Source of the DNA: Bacteroidales bacterium
Lineage (GTDB): Bacteria; Bacteroidota; Bacteroidia; Bacteroidales; Lentimicrobiaceae
DNA: 64,000 nt
Assembly: GCA_022837485.1 (NCBI GenBank)
Contig: JALHHH010000002.1
Span: 1 to 64,000 of the forward strand
Direction: 5' to 3'
In this document: piece after piece, positions 43,295 through 51,389 of the stretch
Numbering within the stretch: position 1 is the stretch's first letter
How the letters are laid out: each line of letters begins with the position of its first letter
The notes under the pieces: model-generated
What the model saw: only the letters and a program-made list of their open reading frames with translations
The model's database searches: none
Told to the model about the DNA's origin: nothing
Translations under genes and position numbers: made by a program

Positions 43295-43622
43295 GGTTTT
43301 AATGCTGGCGAAGATACGATGTTTAGTTGATTTTGGATTTCACATGCTCTTACTGTATAGGTAGGATTTCCGGCAATTGCCGGATGGGTGACACGGACTT
43401 TTCATGCATTACTTCATGGGATTTTCAATTTCCGGAAGCAGTGTAAATAATATGTAATCAAGTTATTATAATGCCATTATCGCATCACCGTATTTTTTGA
43501 TTTTTGCAATGCGAAGCTCTTTAATTCTGCATATACCGGGCTTCGCCTTGCGTCGTACCCCAGCGCTTTCTGTTTTTTTTCGTAACTTGCAAACCTTTGA
43601 TTATTAATTAAATTTTTTTATA
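43295..43622. other. Divergent region between the HAD gene and the MscS channel
   Basis: About 330 bases, AT-rich, no supported gene. A 7-bp inverted repeat GCGAAGC/GCTTCGC (43511-43546, long loop) lies upstream of the channel gene. Near-consensus promoter elements are present on both strands, none exact. Confidence 0.35.
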
Positions 43623-44453
43623 ATGGAGAATTTATCGTCATTTATTTCGTCTCCGGAGCAGTTGTGGTCGATGGTCATAACCTACGGAGGGAAGATTTTA
43701 CTGGCATTGCTTACCCTTGGAATCGGTTTGTGGCTTATTGGCCGGCTGATTAAGGTATTGAAGAAAGTATTTGAGATTCGTGCGTATGAGAGGACCCTGC
43801 AGAAGTTTCTGCTGCAGGTGATATCGGTGCTGCTGAAGGTACTGCTGCTGATCAGCGTTGTGTCGATGGTAGGGGTTCAGGTAACCTCGTTTATTGCTCT
43901 TCTGGGTGCTGCAGGTATTGCTTTTGGTATGGCCCTTTCGGGGACGCTTCAGAACTTTGCCGGCGGGGTGATGCTGCTGATTCTAAAGCCGTTTAAGGTA
44001 GGCGACTATATTGAAGCACAGGGCTATGCCGGAACGGTTACCGAAGTTCAGATTTTTCATACCGTGCTGCATACGCCGGATAAGAAAACCATCATTATAC
44101 CCAACGGACCGCTGAGTAACGGTGCTGCGGTTAATTTTTCCACATCTCCCGTGCGCAGGGTGGATATCACCTTTGGAATCGGCTACGGCGACAACATCGA
44201 TAAAGCCAGGCAGCTTATTATGGATATTCTTACCTCCGACCAGAGAGTTCTTGAAGATCCGGCACCGTTTACCGGCGTTGTTTCCCTGGGCGACAGTTCC
44301 GTAAACATCGTAACCCGTGCATGGGTAAACGGGGGCGACTACTGGGATGTCTATTTCTATCTGAACGAGAAGGTGAAGAAGACCTTCGACGAAAACGGCG
44401 TATCCATTCCCTTCCCGCAGCGCGACGTGCATATTTATCAGACGAAAGCCTGA
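43623..44453 (+). CDS. Small-conductance mechanosensitive channel (MscS family)
   Basis: 276 residues, similar to E. coli MscS. Three transmembrane helices; the pore helix TM3 is clear (ALLGAAGIAFGMALSGTLQN and on to FAGGVMLL). The MscS beta domain follows (KPFKVGDYIEAQGYAGTVTE, IIIPNGPLSNGAAVNFS) and a cytosolic vestibule. It releases solutes on osmotic downshift. Followed by a strong bidirectional terminator. Confidence 0.96.
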   Translation: MENLSSFISSPEQLWSMVITYGGKILLALLTLGIGLWLIGRLIKVLKKVFEIRAYERTLQKFLLQVISVLLKVLLLISVVSMVGVQVTSFIALLGAAGIAFGMALSGTLQNFAGGVMLLILKPFKVGDYIEAQGYAGTVTEVQIFHTVLHTPDKKTIIIPNGPLSNGAAVNFSTSPVRRVDITFGIGYGDNIDKARQLIMDILTSDQRVLEDPAPFTGVVSLGDSSVNIVTRAWVNGGDYWDVYFYLNEKVKKTFDENGVSIPFPQRDVHIYQTKA

Positions 44454-44510
44454 AACGCTTTACCTATAAATGCAAAGCCCCCGGAAAAATTACAGCCGGG
44501 CATAAAAAGC

Positions 44511-44543
44511 AAAAGTCTGGCCGGATGTGGCCAGACTTTTTTG
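44511..44543. terminator. Bidirectional terminator between mscS and the amber-interrupted gene
   Basis: A 12-bp perfect stem, AAAAGTCTGGCC/GGCCAGACTTTT, with a 6-base loop and T runs on both strands. Confidence 0.93.
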
Positions 44544-44570
44544 TGTCAGTGTATTACCTGCCGATTGCTA

Positions 44571-45416
44571 TTAATTACACTGCATTACAATATTGGGCGT
44601 ATTATCGTTTTTCTTCGATTCATTGTTCACCTTAAAATCGGTCCACACATTCCTGTTGGAGTTGCCGTTGGTGTTATCGCAATCGGGTGTAAATTGAATG
44701 GTCCATGTATAGGATTCGCATGCCTCGAGGTCCATGGTGTTCTGCAGCGTCTGGCCATTACGGGTCCACCCTTCAAGTCCGGATACGTAGTATGACTGCG
44801 GGATTGTAAATACCAGCACTGCGTCATCCATACTTTCAGCGGGGATGTAGGTGAAAGTGTAAACACCTTCCGTTACCTGAGTGTAAGCAAAGCTTTCTTC
44901 GCATCCGCAGAGTCCAATCAGGTTGTAGTCAACCTCAAATTCTGCCTGCGGTCCATTTCCGGCTACCTGGAGCGTATATGCAATGTTATCGCATGCTGCC
45001 CAGTTCTCTCCGAGGGGAGTTGTATAGGTAGCCCATGTGTCTGCGGCAACAGGCCCGTTTGTCCAGACGGATAAATCGTTGATGATCAGGTCGGAGAATC
45101 CATTGGTACTTTTTACCTTCAGGATAAACTCGGTTTCGGTGTTGTAGTATTCAATGTCAACGGTTTTTGTATTGGAATTATTCGTTTTGCCACCCCAGCC
45201 TATTATTGCCTGACCGGTTTTGGAATAATAAGTGCCTTCTTCGGCGATACACTGGGTTTCGCAACCGGTGTATTCCAGATTTGCTGATTCGGATTTCAGG
45301 CGCATGCCTGCGTTTTCAGCAGAGGCTGGTACAATCTCATCCTATGAGCAGGAGATGAACATGCTTCCCATAAGGAAAATGGAAGCCAGGAAAATCGGGG
45401 TTTGGTTTGCTTTCAT
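44571..45416 (-). pseudogene. Lipoprotein gene interrupted by an in-frame amber codon
   Basis: The frame starts with an ATG at 45416 and an SPII signal (KANQTPIFLASIFLMGSMFI, then SCS). Codon 25 is TAG (45342-45344), directly after the lipobox Cys and one Ser. The same frame then continues open for 257 more codons. If the TAG were CAG (one transition), the mature start would be CSQDEIVPASAENAG, a normal lipoprotein. The C-terminal part is beta-rich with several Cys (CETQC, GLCGCEE, TPDCDNTN); no family recognised. The leader is A-rich, as for expressed Bacteroidota genes. Either a fresh nonsense mutation, sequence error or readthrough. An ATG at 45305 could restart only a protein without a signal. 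Confidence 0.85.
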
Positions 45417-45552
45417 TTTTGTTTTGTTTTTGTTGGTTTATTTGTTTTGATATTTGGTATTTAATAATTTTTCTCTTTGTTTTTTCCTTTGTTAACCGCC
45501 ATTGGCCGGTGCTTTGCTGAAAGAAATTATCAGGAATATTGAAGGGATGGCT

Positions 45553-45852
45553 TTAGTTCAGACTGTAAACGGTGAGGTATTGCCATTCCCGGTTGATCTC
45601 GAGAAAACGAATTACGGCGGGGTGGGATGGTTTGATGCGGTATCCGTTCATCACAGCGTAATGCATGCTGTGCAGAATAAGGTCGGATGCCAGCCCCGTA
45701 CCTCTGAGCGACTCCGGGACGTATGCGTTGTGAAGGTCGAGAACCGAATTTGTAATCCGGTAGGAAAGGTAGGACTCCAGACCGTCGCGAAGAATCATGA
45801 AATTTTCTCCGGTATTAATAATAAGGTCCTTTAAAATCAAACTGTTCGGCAT
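45553..45852 (-). CDS. Small GNAT-like acetyltransferase (YjdJ/NATD1 type)
   Basis: 99 residues, the size of the YjdJ/NATD1 group. The core HNAYVPESLRGTGLASDLIL holds the acetyl-CoA loop (RGTGLA), followed by HYAVMNGYRIKPSHPAVIRF. Role unknown. The family normally has a Cys in the PxC position; here it is IKPSHP. Its upstream region carries two copies of ATGGGTATAAATAC, suggesting regulation. Confidence 0.82.
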   Translation of the reverse strand: MPNSLILKDLIINTGENFMILRDGLESYLSYRITNSVLDLHNAYVPESLRGTGLASDLILHSMHYAVMNGYRIKPSHPAVIRFLEINREWQYLTVYSLN

Positions 45853-46195
45853 AGTATATCGAGTTATTTTTTGGTAAAATTATGGCAGTATTTTCGTTTG
45901 TCAATACCCCATACATCAAAATGGGTATAAATACGGAGGGCTCTGAAACACTGATATATTGAGGTAAAATGGGTGTGTTTTCGCTCTCCGCCGGGGGATT
46001 GGCGACGTAAGTCGTTTAAAATCAGAATGCAGACAAGGAATGCCCCAAACGGCTGTAATTTTTAGCCTGTGTTAACTTTCGCAAAGCCTTGGTGTATGGG
46101 CTTTTCAGGCCAATTACGCGGCTATGGGTATAAATACCCATACATTTAATGTGTTTTGGCTCAAACCGTTATGAATAGTGATACAGGACGGCCCT
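45853..46195. promoter_or_regulatory. Region with repeated ATGGGTATAAATAC sites
   Basis: This 343-base gap has no supported gene. The 14-base word ATGGGTATAAATAC occurs at 45921-45934 and at 46124-46137. The second copy is part of a 9-bp inverted repeat (TATGGGTAT/ATACCCATA, 46123-46142). A reversed half site (ATACCCC) lies near 45904. The arrangement looks like operator sites for a dimeric regulator of the GNAT gene. No T run follows the palindrome on either strand, so it is not a terminator. Confidence 0.5.
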
Positions 46196-47686
46196 TTATG
46201 GTTGAGGAGCCCAGAACGGCACCGATTTGTCGAAAACCATTACAAACTCCATCAGCAGATAGAGAACCAGGGGCAATAGTGCCAGACTCAGGAGCTTTAG
46301 TCCCGATCCGGCCTTTACCATATCGCTCATGCTAACGCGGTTGCTGCCAAAAACCACGGTATTCGGCCCGGTGCCTGCGGGCATGATAAATACAAAGCTG
46401 CAGGCGAAGGTTGCGGGAATCATGAGCAGGAGCGGATTCATGTTTCCGGCTACCGCAAGGCTTGCCAGCACGGGCAGAAATATATTGGCCGTTGCCGTAT
46501 TGGAGTTCATCTCGGTGAAAAGCAGAATGGCTGCAACAACGATATACAGAACCAGCCAGGTAGGATATCCGCTGATGAAGGCGAGCTGCAGCCCTATCCA
46601 GTCGGCCAGTCCGGTTACCTTGAAACTGGCGGCCATGGCATAGCCTCCGCCCACGATCACCCCGACTCCCCAGGGTATCTGTACGGCATTTTTCCATTCC
46701 AGTAGGCGTTTTCCTCTGCCGTCGGGCAGCATAAACAGCAGCATAACCGCCGTCATCCCCACGGTGCTGTCGTGTACGAAGTCCTCCGCGTTAAGCAGCG
46801 AACTCCAGCCGGGGATAATAAAGGTGTCGATAACGATGTTTTCCCGGAAGATCCATCCCAGGGAGGTAAAAATAAACACAAGGAGTACCCGCATTTCGCC
46901 CCTGCTCATTGGTCCCATGGTCCTGAGTTCGGCGGCTATTACCTCCCGGCTTCCGGGGATGCTGTTGCGGATTCCGAACAGTTTTACAAGGTAAATCCAG
47001 GTGAGAGGCAGAAAGATCACTACCAGCGGGAATCCTATTTTAAGCCAGGCAAAGAAGCTGACGGAGGGTGCTTCGGGGAACATTTTCGACAGTATGCCCG
47101 AAAAGATCATATTGGTGGGGGATCCGATCAGGGTAGCGGTTCCGCCTATGCTGGCGGCATATGCAATTCCCAGCATCAGGGCAGTACCGAAGTGGTTGGT
47201 GGTGCCCGACGATTCCTCGTCTTTGAGCAGCAGCGCCATACCGATCGGTAGCATCAGAAGAGCTGCGGTTACGTTGGCGATCCACATCGAAAGGAAGGCC
47301 GTTGCCAGCATCATGCTCATCAGAATGATGCGGCGGCTGGTACCCAGGGCTTTGATCAGCACAAGGGCGATACGCCGGTGCAGATTCTGTGCTTCAATGC
47401 CTTTTGCGATGAAGAATCCCGATATCATCATAAGCACGAAATCGTGCCCGTAGTTTATGGCCGTTTCTCCGGCCGGAAGTATTCCCAGAAAGGGAAAGAG
47501 TGCCATCGGCAGGAATGCTGTGGCATATACGGGAATGGCTTCGGTAATCCACCATACCGCCATCAGTATGGCGACCACTCCGGCATTTTTACCGGCCTCC
47601 GTCAGGCCTTCGGGAGCCGGAAGCATTAGCCCGGCAACCAGGAAAAGCAGGCCGGCAATCATCCCGGCATATTTTATATTTTTCAT
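46196..47686 (-). CDS. SLC13/DASS family anion symporter
   Basis: 496 residues with about eleven to twelve hydrophobic helices. The family motifs ITEAIPVYATAFLPMALFP, GTATLIGSPTNMIFSG (first SNT-type Na+ site) and MNSNTATANIFLPVLASLAV (second SNT-type site) are visible. Likely carries dicarboxylates or sulfate with sodium. It is separated from the upstream PUL operon by a terminator and 290 bases, so it is probably not part of it. Confidence 0.93.
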   Translation of the reverse strand: MKNIKYAGMIAGLLFLVAGLMLPAPEGLTEAGKNAGVVAILMAVWWITEAIPVYATAFLPMALFPFLGILPAGETAINYGHDFVLMMISGFFIAKGIEAQNLHRRIALVLIKALGTSRRIILMSMMLATAFLSMWIANVTAALLMLPIGMALLLKDEESSGTTNHFGTALMLGIAYAASIGGTATLIGSPTNMIFSGILSKMFPEAPSVSFFAWLKIGFPLVVIFLPLTWIYLVKLFGIRNSIPGSREVIAAELRTMGPMSRGEMRVLLVFIFTSLGWIFRENIVIDTFIIPGWSSLLNAEDFVHDSTVGMTAVMLLFMLPDGRGKRLLEWKNAVQIPWGVGVIVGGGYAMAASFKVTGLADWIGLQLAFISGYPTWLVLYIVVAAILLFTEMNSNTATANIFLPVLASLAVAGNMNPLLLMIPATFACSFVFIMPAGTGPNTVVFGSNRVSMSDMVKAGSGLKLLSLALLPLVLYLLMEFVMVFDKSVPFWAPQP

Positions 47687-47862
47687 CCGAACATATGGTT
47701 GATTTCAACGTCTGGATTCACGCCTGCCCGTCTGTACCGGATTCGGACTTACCGAATAAGCAATTTCTGCCTCCGGCCGGGTATGGGTACGTTTGTTCCC
47801 TTTCGGGGATGGGGTTACGGTGCAGGCATGACCTCCGGGGCGCATCTCTGCACCCATGACGT
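47687..47862. other. Spacer between the SLC13 gene and the PUL terminator
   Basis: No supported gene; an open frame of 85 codons here has no family features and overlaps the terminator. No exact TAnnTTTG box for the SLC13 gene is seen. Confidence 0.35.
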
Positions 47863-47904
47863 TAAAAAATGAGAAAGGTACCCGCACAATGGCAGATACC
47901 TTTC
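47863..47904 (-). terminator. Terminator closing the ribose/ADP-ribosyl PUL operon
   Basis: On the minus strand GAAAGGTA (47904-47897) pairs with TACCTTTC (47880-47873) and is followed, after CTCA, by six T. It lies 74 bases after the stop of the YD-repeat-like lipoprotein gene, the last gene of the run. Confidence 0.75.
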
Positions 47905-47977
47905 TTCCCTCCTGCAATACCTGCCGGTTTAAAACCAATGAATAACGATTAAAAACCGGCATGGATTTCCCTGAATA

Positions 47978-48745
47978 CTATTCGTAATACGAGAAGTTGT
48001 AGATTTCCTGCCATCCGTCGCCCGAGCGTGTCATAGTGGAAACCCTGTTCTTTGCATCGAAGGTATAGGTAATAGTAGTGGTTTTCTTGTTGGCTTCGTC
48101 ACCGGGAGTCCAGTAATCGAGGAAGTCGACCAGTTTTTTGCTGGGTTTTCCGAAGATTCCTCCTACGGTCTTCCAGTTTGAATCAACGGCGTTGGTCTGC
48201 TGGATGTCGGCGGTGTTGTCGCCCGTGGTGAAGGTGAAGGTTTTGATACGGTTTACGTTGCCATCGTCGCCGTAGCGGGTGTGTTTGGTTACGTTACCAT
48301 TGGTAATTTCAACGTCAAACTTGTTGTGGTTCACACCGTCCCAGAATTCCTTCACGGCAACGAGGTAACCGTTGGCATCGTACTCGTAGGAGGCATAGCT
48401 GGTTTCATCCCAGATTTCCTTTACCACGCGGCCGTTGGCATCCAGTTCATAAACGGTGGGCCAGTCTTCCTTGGTAATGGTAAGCTTACCGGCAACCGAA
48501 TAGTCGTAGGTGATGGTATCAACGGCAACGCCTTCCCATGAATTATAGATTTTCGATACTTTGTCGTTGGCATCGTAAACAAACTCATATCCTTCAACAC
48601 CATCTCCGTAGTTTACACCAATTGTTTTGATTTTTGCGGGAGGCACAACAATGGGATCGTCGCCGTTGTCGTCGCCGTTGTCGCAGGCGGTGAAGCTCAT
48701 GGCAGCGATTGCGGCCATCGTCAGTAATGCAATGTACTTTTTCAT
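47978..48745 (-). CDS. Lipoprotein with YD-repeat-like strands (DUF4595-like)
   Basis: 255 residues. SPII signal: MAAIAAMSFTACDN with lipobox Cys21, followed by an acidic tail (NGDDNGDDP), which fits a surface-export signal in Bacteroidota. The mature part has repeated beta strands of YD/RHS type: YEFVYDANDKVSKIYNS, VYELDANGRVVKEIWD, YEYDANGYLVAVKEFWDG and ITYTFDAKNRVSTMTRSG. Such lipoproteins often occur near SusC/D loci, role unknown. 48 bp after the permease gene, and last before the terminator. It may bind the substrate at the surface (inference). Confidence 0.85.
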   Translation of the reverse strand: MKKYIALLTMAAIAAMSFTACDNGDDNGDDPIVVPPAKIKTIGVNYGDGVEGYEFVYDANDKVSKIYNSWEGVAVDTITYDYSVAGKLTITKEDWPTVYELDANGRVVKEIWDETSYASYEYDANGYLVAVKEFWDGVNHNKFDVEITNGNVTKHTRYGDDGNVNRIKTFTFTTGDNTADIQQTNAVDSNWKTVGGIFGKPSKKLVDFLDYWTPGDEANKKTTTITYTFDAKNRVSTMTRSGDGWQEIYNFSYYE

Positions 48746-48793
48746 TTTGTTGGTTTTTGGTTGTTTGTGAATTTATTTAGTGATCAGGTTTTC

Positions 48794-49801
48794 TTATTGA
48801 TTTCCGGCAACGATGATCAGTGCCAGTCCGGAGATAAAGAAGAGGAACATCAGCAGAAGCAGTAGGCTGATGGTTTTTGTTGCTCCTTTGAATTCTTTCC
48901 AGATGAATACGCCCCAGAGTGCAGCCACCATGGTTGCGCCCTGTCCGAGTGCATAAGATATGGCCGCACCGGCTTTACCGGCAGCTATATAACTCAGCGC
49001 GGTACCGAGTCCCCAGATAAGTCCGCCAAGGATGCCCACGGCATGCGTCGACAGTCCGCCGCTGAAATAGGCCTTATAGCTTACGGGCTCTCCCACGAAG
49101 GGTTTCTTCATCAGGTAGGTGTTAAAGAAGAAGTTGCTGAACAGCATCCCCAGTGCAAGGATAAATACGGCAGTATACGGGGTTACCATACCCGGAGTGG
49201 GCGATTCGAAGTTGCTAAGGTCCATGGCTGCCGCTACAAAGCGGTAGAAGAACGACATCAGGATACCTGCGGCAATGGCAATGTAGAGCCCTTTTTTTGC
49301 AACGCTTTTATCCCTGTTTTTGCTGATTTTGCCGTAGGCTATGCCGTTGAACAGAAGTGCAAAAACGATAAGCGCCACGCCCGAGAAGAGCAGGACGGCA
49401 TCTCCGTAAGGAGCTCCGAAGTAGTTGATAAATACCCCGAGTACGAGAGCCAGTCCGACCCCTACCGGGAATGCAACGGCCATACCTGCCAGAGAGATGG
49501 AAGCCGAGAGCAGGATGTTTGATGCGTTGAAGATGATTCCGCCAAGGAATGCGCTGCCGAAATTTTTCGGGCTTACCTGCATCAGGTCCTGAACGAAGCT
49601 GCGGCCCTGATCGCCGGTGCTTCCCAGCGTTAAGCCCATTAGCAGTGTGAGCAGGACAACGCCGATAACATAATCCCAGTAAAATAACTCATAGCGCCAG
49701 GTTTTGGCTGCCAGTTTCTGTGTGTTGCCCCATGAGCCCCAGCACAGCATGGTGACGAAGCACAGGGCAACGGCCAGGGTGTAACTGCTTACAATGTACA
49801 T
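48794..49801 (-). CDS. DMT-superfamily sugar permease (GRP/RbsT-like)
   Basis: 335 residues, ten predicted transmembrane helices. The start MYIVSSYTLAVALCFVTMLC and CWGSWGNTQKLAAKTWRYEL resemble the GRP/ureide-permease group; later segments AVAFPVGVGLALVLGVFINYF and ALGQGATMVAALWGVFIWKE match a two-half DMT fold. In Bacteroides ribose loci, a permease of this type imports ribose (family knowledge, not verified here). Sits 28 bp after the esterase gene. Confidence 0.85.
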   Translation of the reverse strand: MYIVSSYTLAVALCFVTMLCWGSWGNTQKLAAKTWRYELFYWDYVIGVVLLTLLMGLTLGSTGDQGRSFVQDLMQVSPKNFGSAFLGGIIFNASNILLSASISLAGMAVAFPVGVGLALVLGVFINYFGAPYGDAVLLFSGVALIVFALLFNGIAYGKISKNRDKSVAKKGLYIAIAAGILMSFFYRFVAAAMDLSNFESPTPGMVTPYTAVFILALGMLFSNFFFNTYLMKKPFVGEPVSYKAYFSGGLSTHAVGILGGLIWGLGTALSYIAAGKAGAAISYALGQGATMVAALWGVFIWKEFKGATKTISLLLLLMFLFFISGLALIIVAGNQ

Positions 49802-49829
49802 ATCGTTTGTTTTAGGTGAGTTATTATTT

Positions 49830-51386
49830 TTATTTGTGAAACCTTCGTGAAACCATTTTCAGAATTTCCGGCATACCTCCGGCTATCCATTCATAACCTC
49901 CCGTGCCTTCCCTTACCCGGTATTCGTGGGCTATCCCCATGTCGCGCAGCACCATGTGCAGCTCTCCGTTGCCCTTTACGCTGTTTCCCCGGTCGGGGGC
50001 ATCCACAAAGAGGGCAGCCTGGCCCGTGTTCAGTATCCCGGCATCCATTTTCAGGCTTTCTGCCGTCGCCGTATCCACCTCTGCCCCGCACAGCATATAC
50101 GAACCAAATGCAGGCTTCCGGCGCATCGCCCCGAATACCATCTCCGCACTTGCTCCGGTTCCTGCCAGCGCCCTGAATTTATATCCGCTTCGTATTCTCA
50201 GTTTTTCTCCGGACAGTTCCGGCAGAGAGAGTGCATCCGCCCCTGCATCGGTAAACATTGCTATCATCGGAGTAATTATTCCATCTTCAATCTGCGCATT
50301 AACGATTTCTGCCAGATCCCTTGCCGCAGCTTTATCATCCACTCCCGCAAACAGCAACAGCGGGTATTTGCGGTTGCCCGTTTCGTAACCGGCTGGCAGA
50401 AAAACGTGTAAGGGCCTCCCGGCTATTTCCATTGTAAGAAATTGCTCTTTATTCAGAGGCTGCCTGCGAACCGGCACCTCCGCTTCCCCGGCAAAGGGAG
50501 TTTCGCTGAACACGGAAGCTATGTACCGGAGCGATGGAAGCAGGGCCTGCTGCCATACCGTGAAACTGTGCCCCCCGTCTACTACCCTGTACTCGTGCGG
50601 GATGCCGTGTTCGTGCATAAGGATGTGCAGGGTTTCGTTGCTGCGGCAGAGCGTTTGTTCCTCATCCCCGTTTACCATGTAAATCCTGGTCGACTGCTTT
50701 TGAGCGTCGCTCATCGACGGGAAGAGGTGGAAGGGATTGTTGAGGCGGTAATAACCGGTAATGCGATCGCTTCCGTATGTGCCTTCCCCGCCGAAAAGCC
50801 GTCCCCACTGCTCATCCCAGGCGGGGGCTTCCTCTTCCATGTATTGACCGTCGGTACGGACCGACATGCTCAGGGGTGCTGCAGAACCAAATATTCCGGG
50901 ATGTTTAAGATGCAGTATCATCGCACCAAAGCCGCCCATGGAGTAACCCAGTACTGCCCTCTGCGCCGGAGCCGGAATTGTGCGGAATTCTTTATCGATA
51001 TGTGGGACGAGTTCCTGTACAAACATATCCTGATACGGGAAGGTTCCCTTGTAATCGTTTACGTAATAAGTCCGGAAAGCCTGTGGCATCACAAATATCA
51101 TGGGAGGAAGGGTCCCTGCCTTTTCGGCGCTGCGACAGAGCTGTTCCACACGCCCGTATTCGAGCCAGGAGGTTTCGTCGTCACCGAGTCCGTGCAGCAG
51201 ATAAACCACCGGATACGCCTTATTTTCCGAGTAATAGGAGGAAGGGAGTATTACCGAATACTTCACGGACCGACCCAGAAGGCTGCTTTCGAACGAAAGG
51301 CTTTCCATCACCAGCAAAGGCTGTGCCCCGCCCCGTAAACCGGAGAGGGTAAGCATCAGCAGAAGCAGCAGGGCGTTTCGTTTCAT
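49830..51386 (-). CDS. Exported two-domain esterase (EstA-like of the locus), C-terminal domain degenerate
   Basis: 518 residues with a cleavable signal peptide. The N-terminal alpha/beta-hydrolase of the esterase D/feruloyl type (about 25-295) has an intact triad: nucleophile Ser149 in LGYSMGG, Asp241 in MVNGDEE and His273 in DGGHSF; the HGLGDDETSW oxyanion segment is also present. A second similar domain (about 310-518) repeats the fold (HVFLPAGYETGNRKYPLLLF, HEYRVREGTGGYEW) but has lost the nucleophile (AGTGASAEM) and the His. It probably binds rather than cleaves. Gene 3 bp after the paralogue, so cotranscribed. Substrate unknown. Confidence 0.88.
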   Translation of the reverse strand: MKRNALLLLLMLTLSGLRGGAQPLLVMESLSFESSLLGRSVKYSVILPSSYYSENKAYPVVYLLHGLGDDETSWLEYGRVEQLCRSAEKAGTLPPMIFVMPQAFRTYYVNDYKGTFPYQDMFVQELVPHIDKEFRTIPAPAQRAVLGYSMGGFGAMILHLKHPGIFGSAAPLSMSVRTDGQYMEEEAPAWDEQWGRLFGGEGTYGSDRITGYYRLNNPFHLFPSMSDAQKQSTRIYMVNGDEEQTLCRSNETLHILMHEHGIPHEYRVVDGGHSFTVWQQALLPSLRYIASVFSETPFAGEAEVPVRRQPLNKEQFLTMEIAGRPLHVFLPAGYETGNRKYPLLLFAGVDDKAAARDLAEIVNAQIEDGIITPMIAMFTDAGADALSLPELSGEKLRIRSGYKFRALAGTGASAEMVFGAMRRKPAFGSYMLCGAEVDTATAESLKMDAGILNTGQAALFVDAPDRGNSVKGNGELHMVLRDMGIAHEYRVREGTGGYEWIAGGMPEILKMVSRRFHK

Positions 51387-51389
51387 CGG

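Noticed and set aside
46123..46142. Palindrome as the SLC13 terminator
   Set aside because: No T run follows on the minus strand; it fits an operator better.
47705..47962. 85-codon minus-strand frame between the SLC13 gene and the PUL
   Set aside because: No signal or domain, and it covers the terminator hairpin at 47863-47904.
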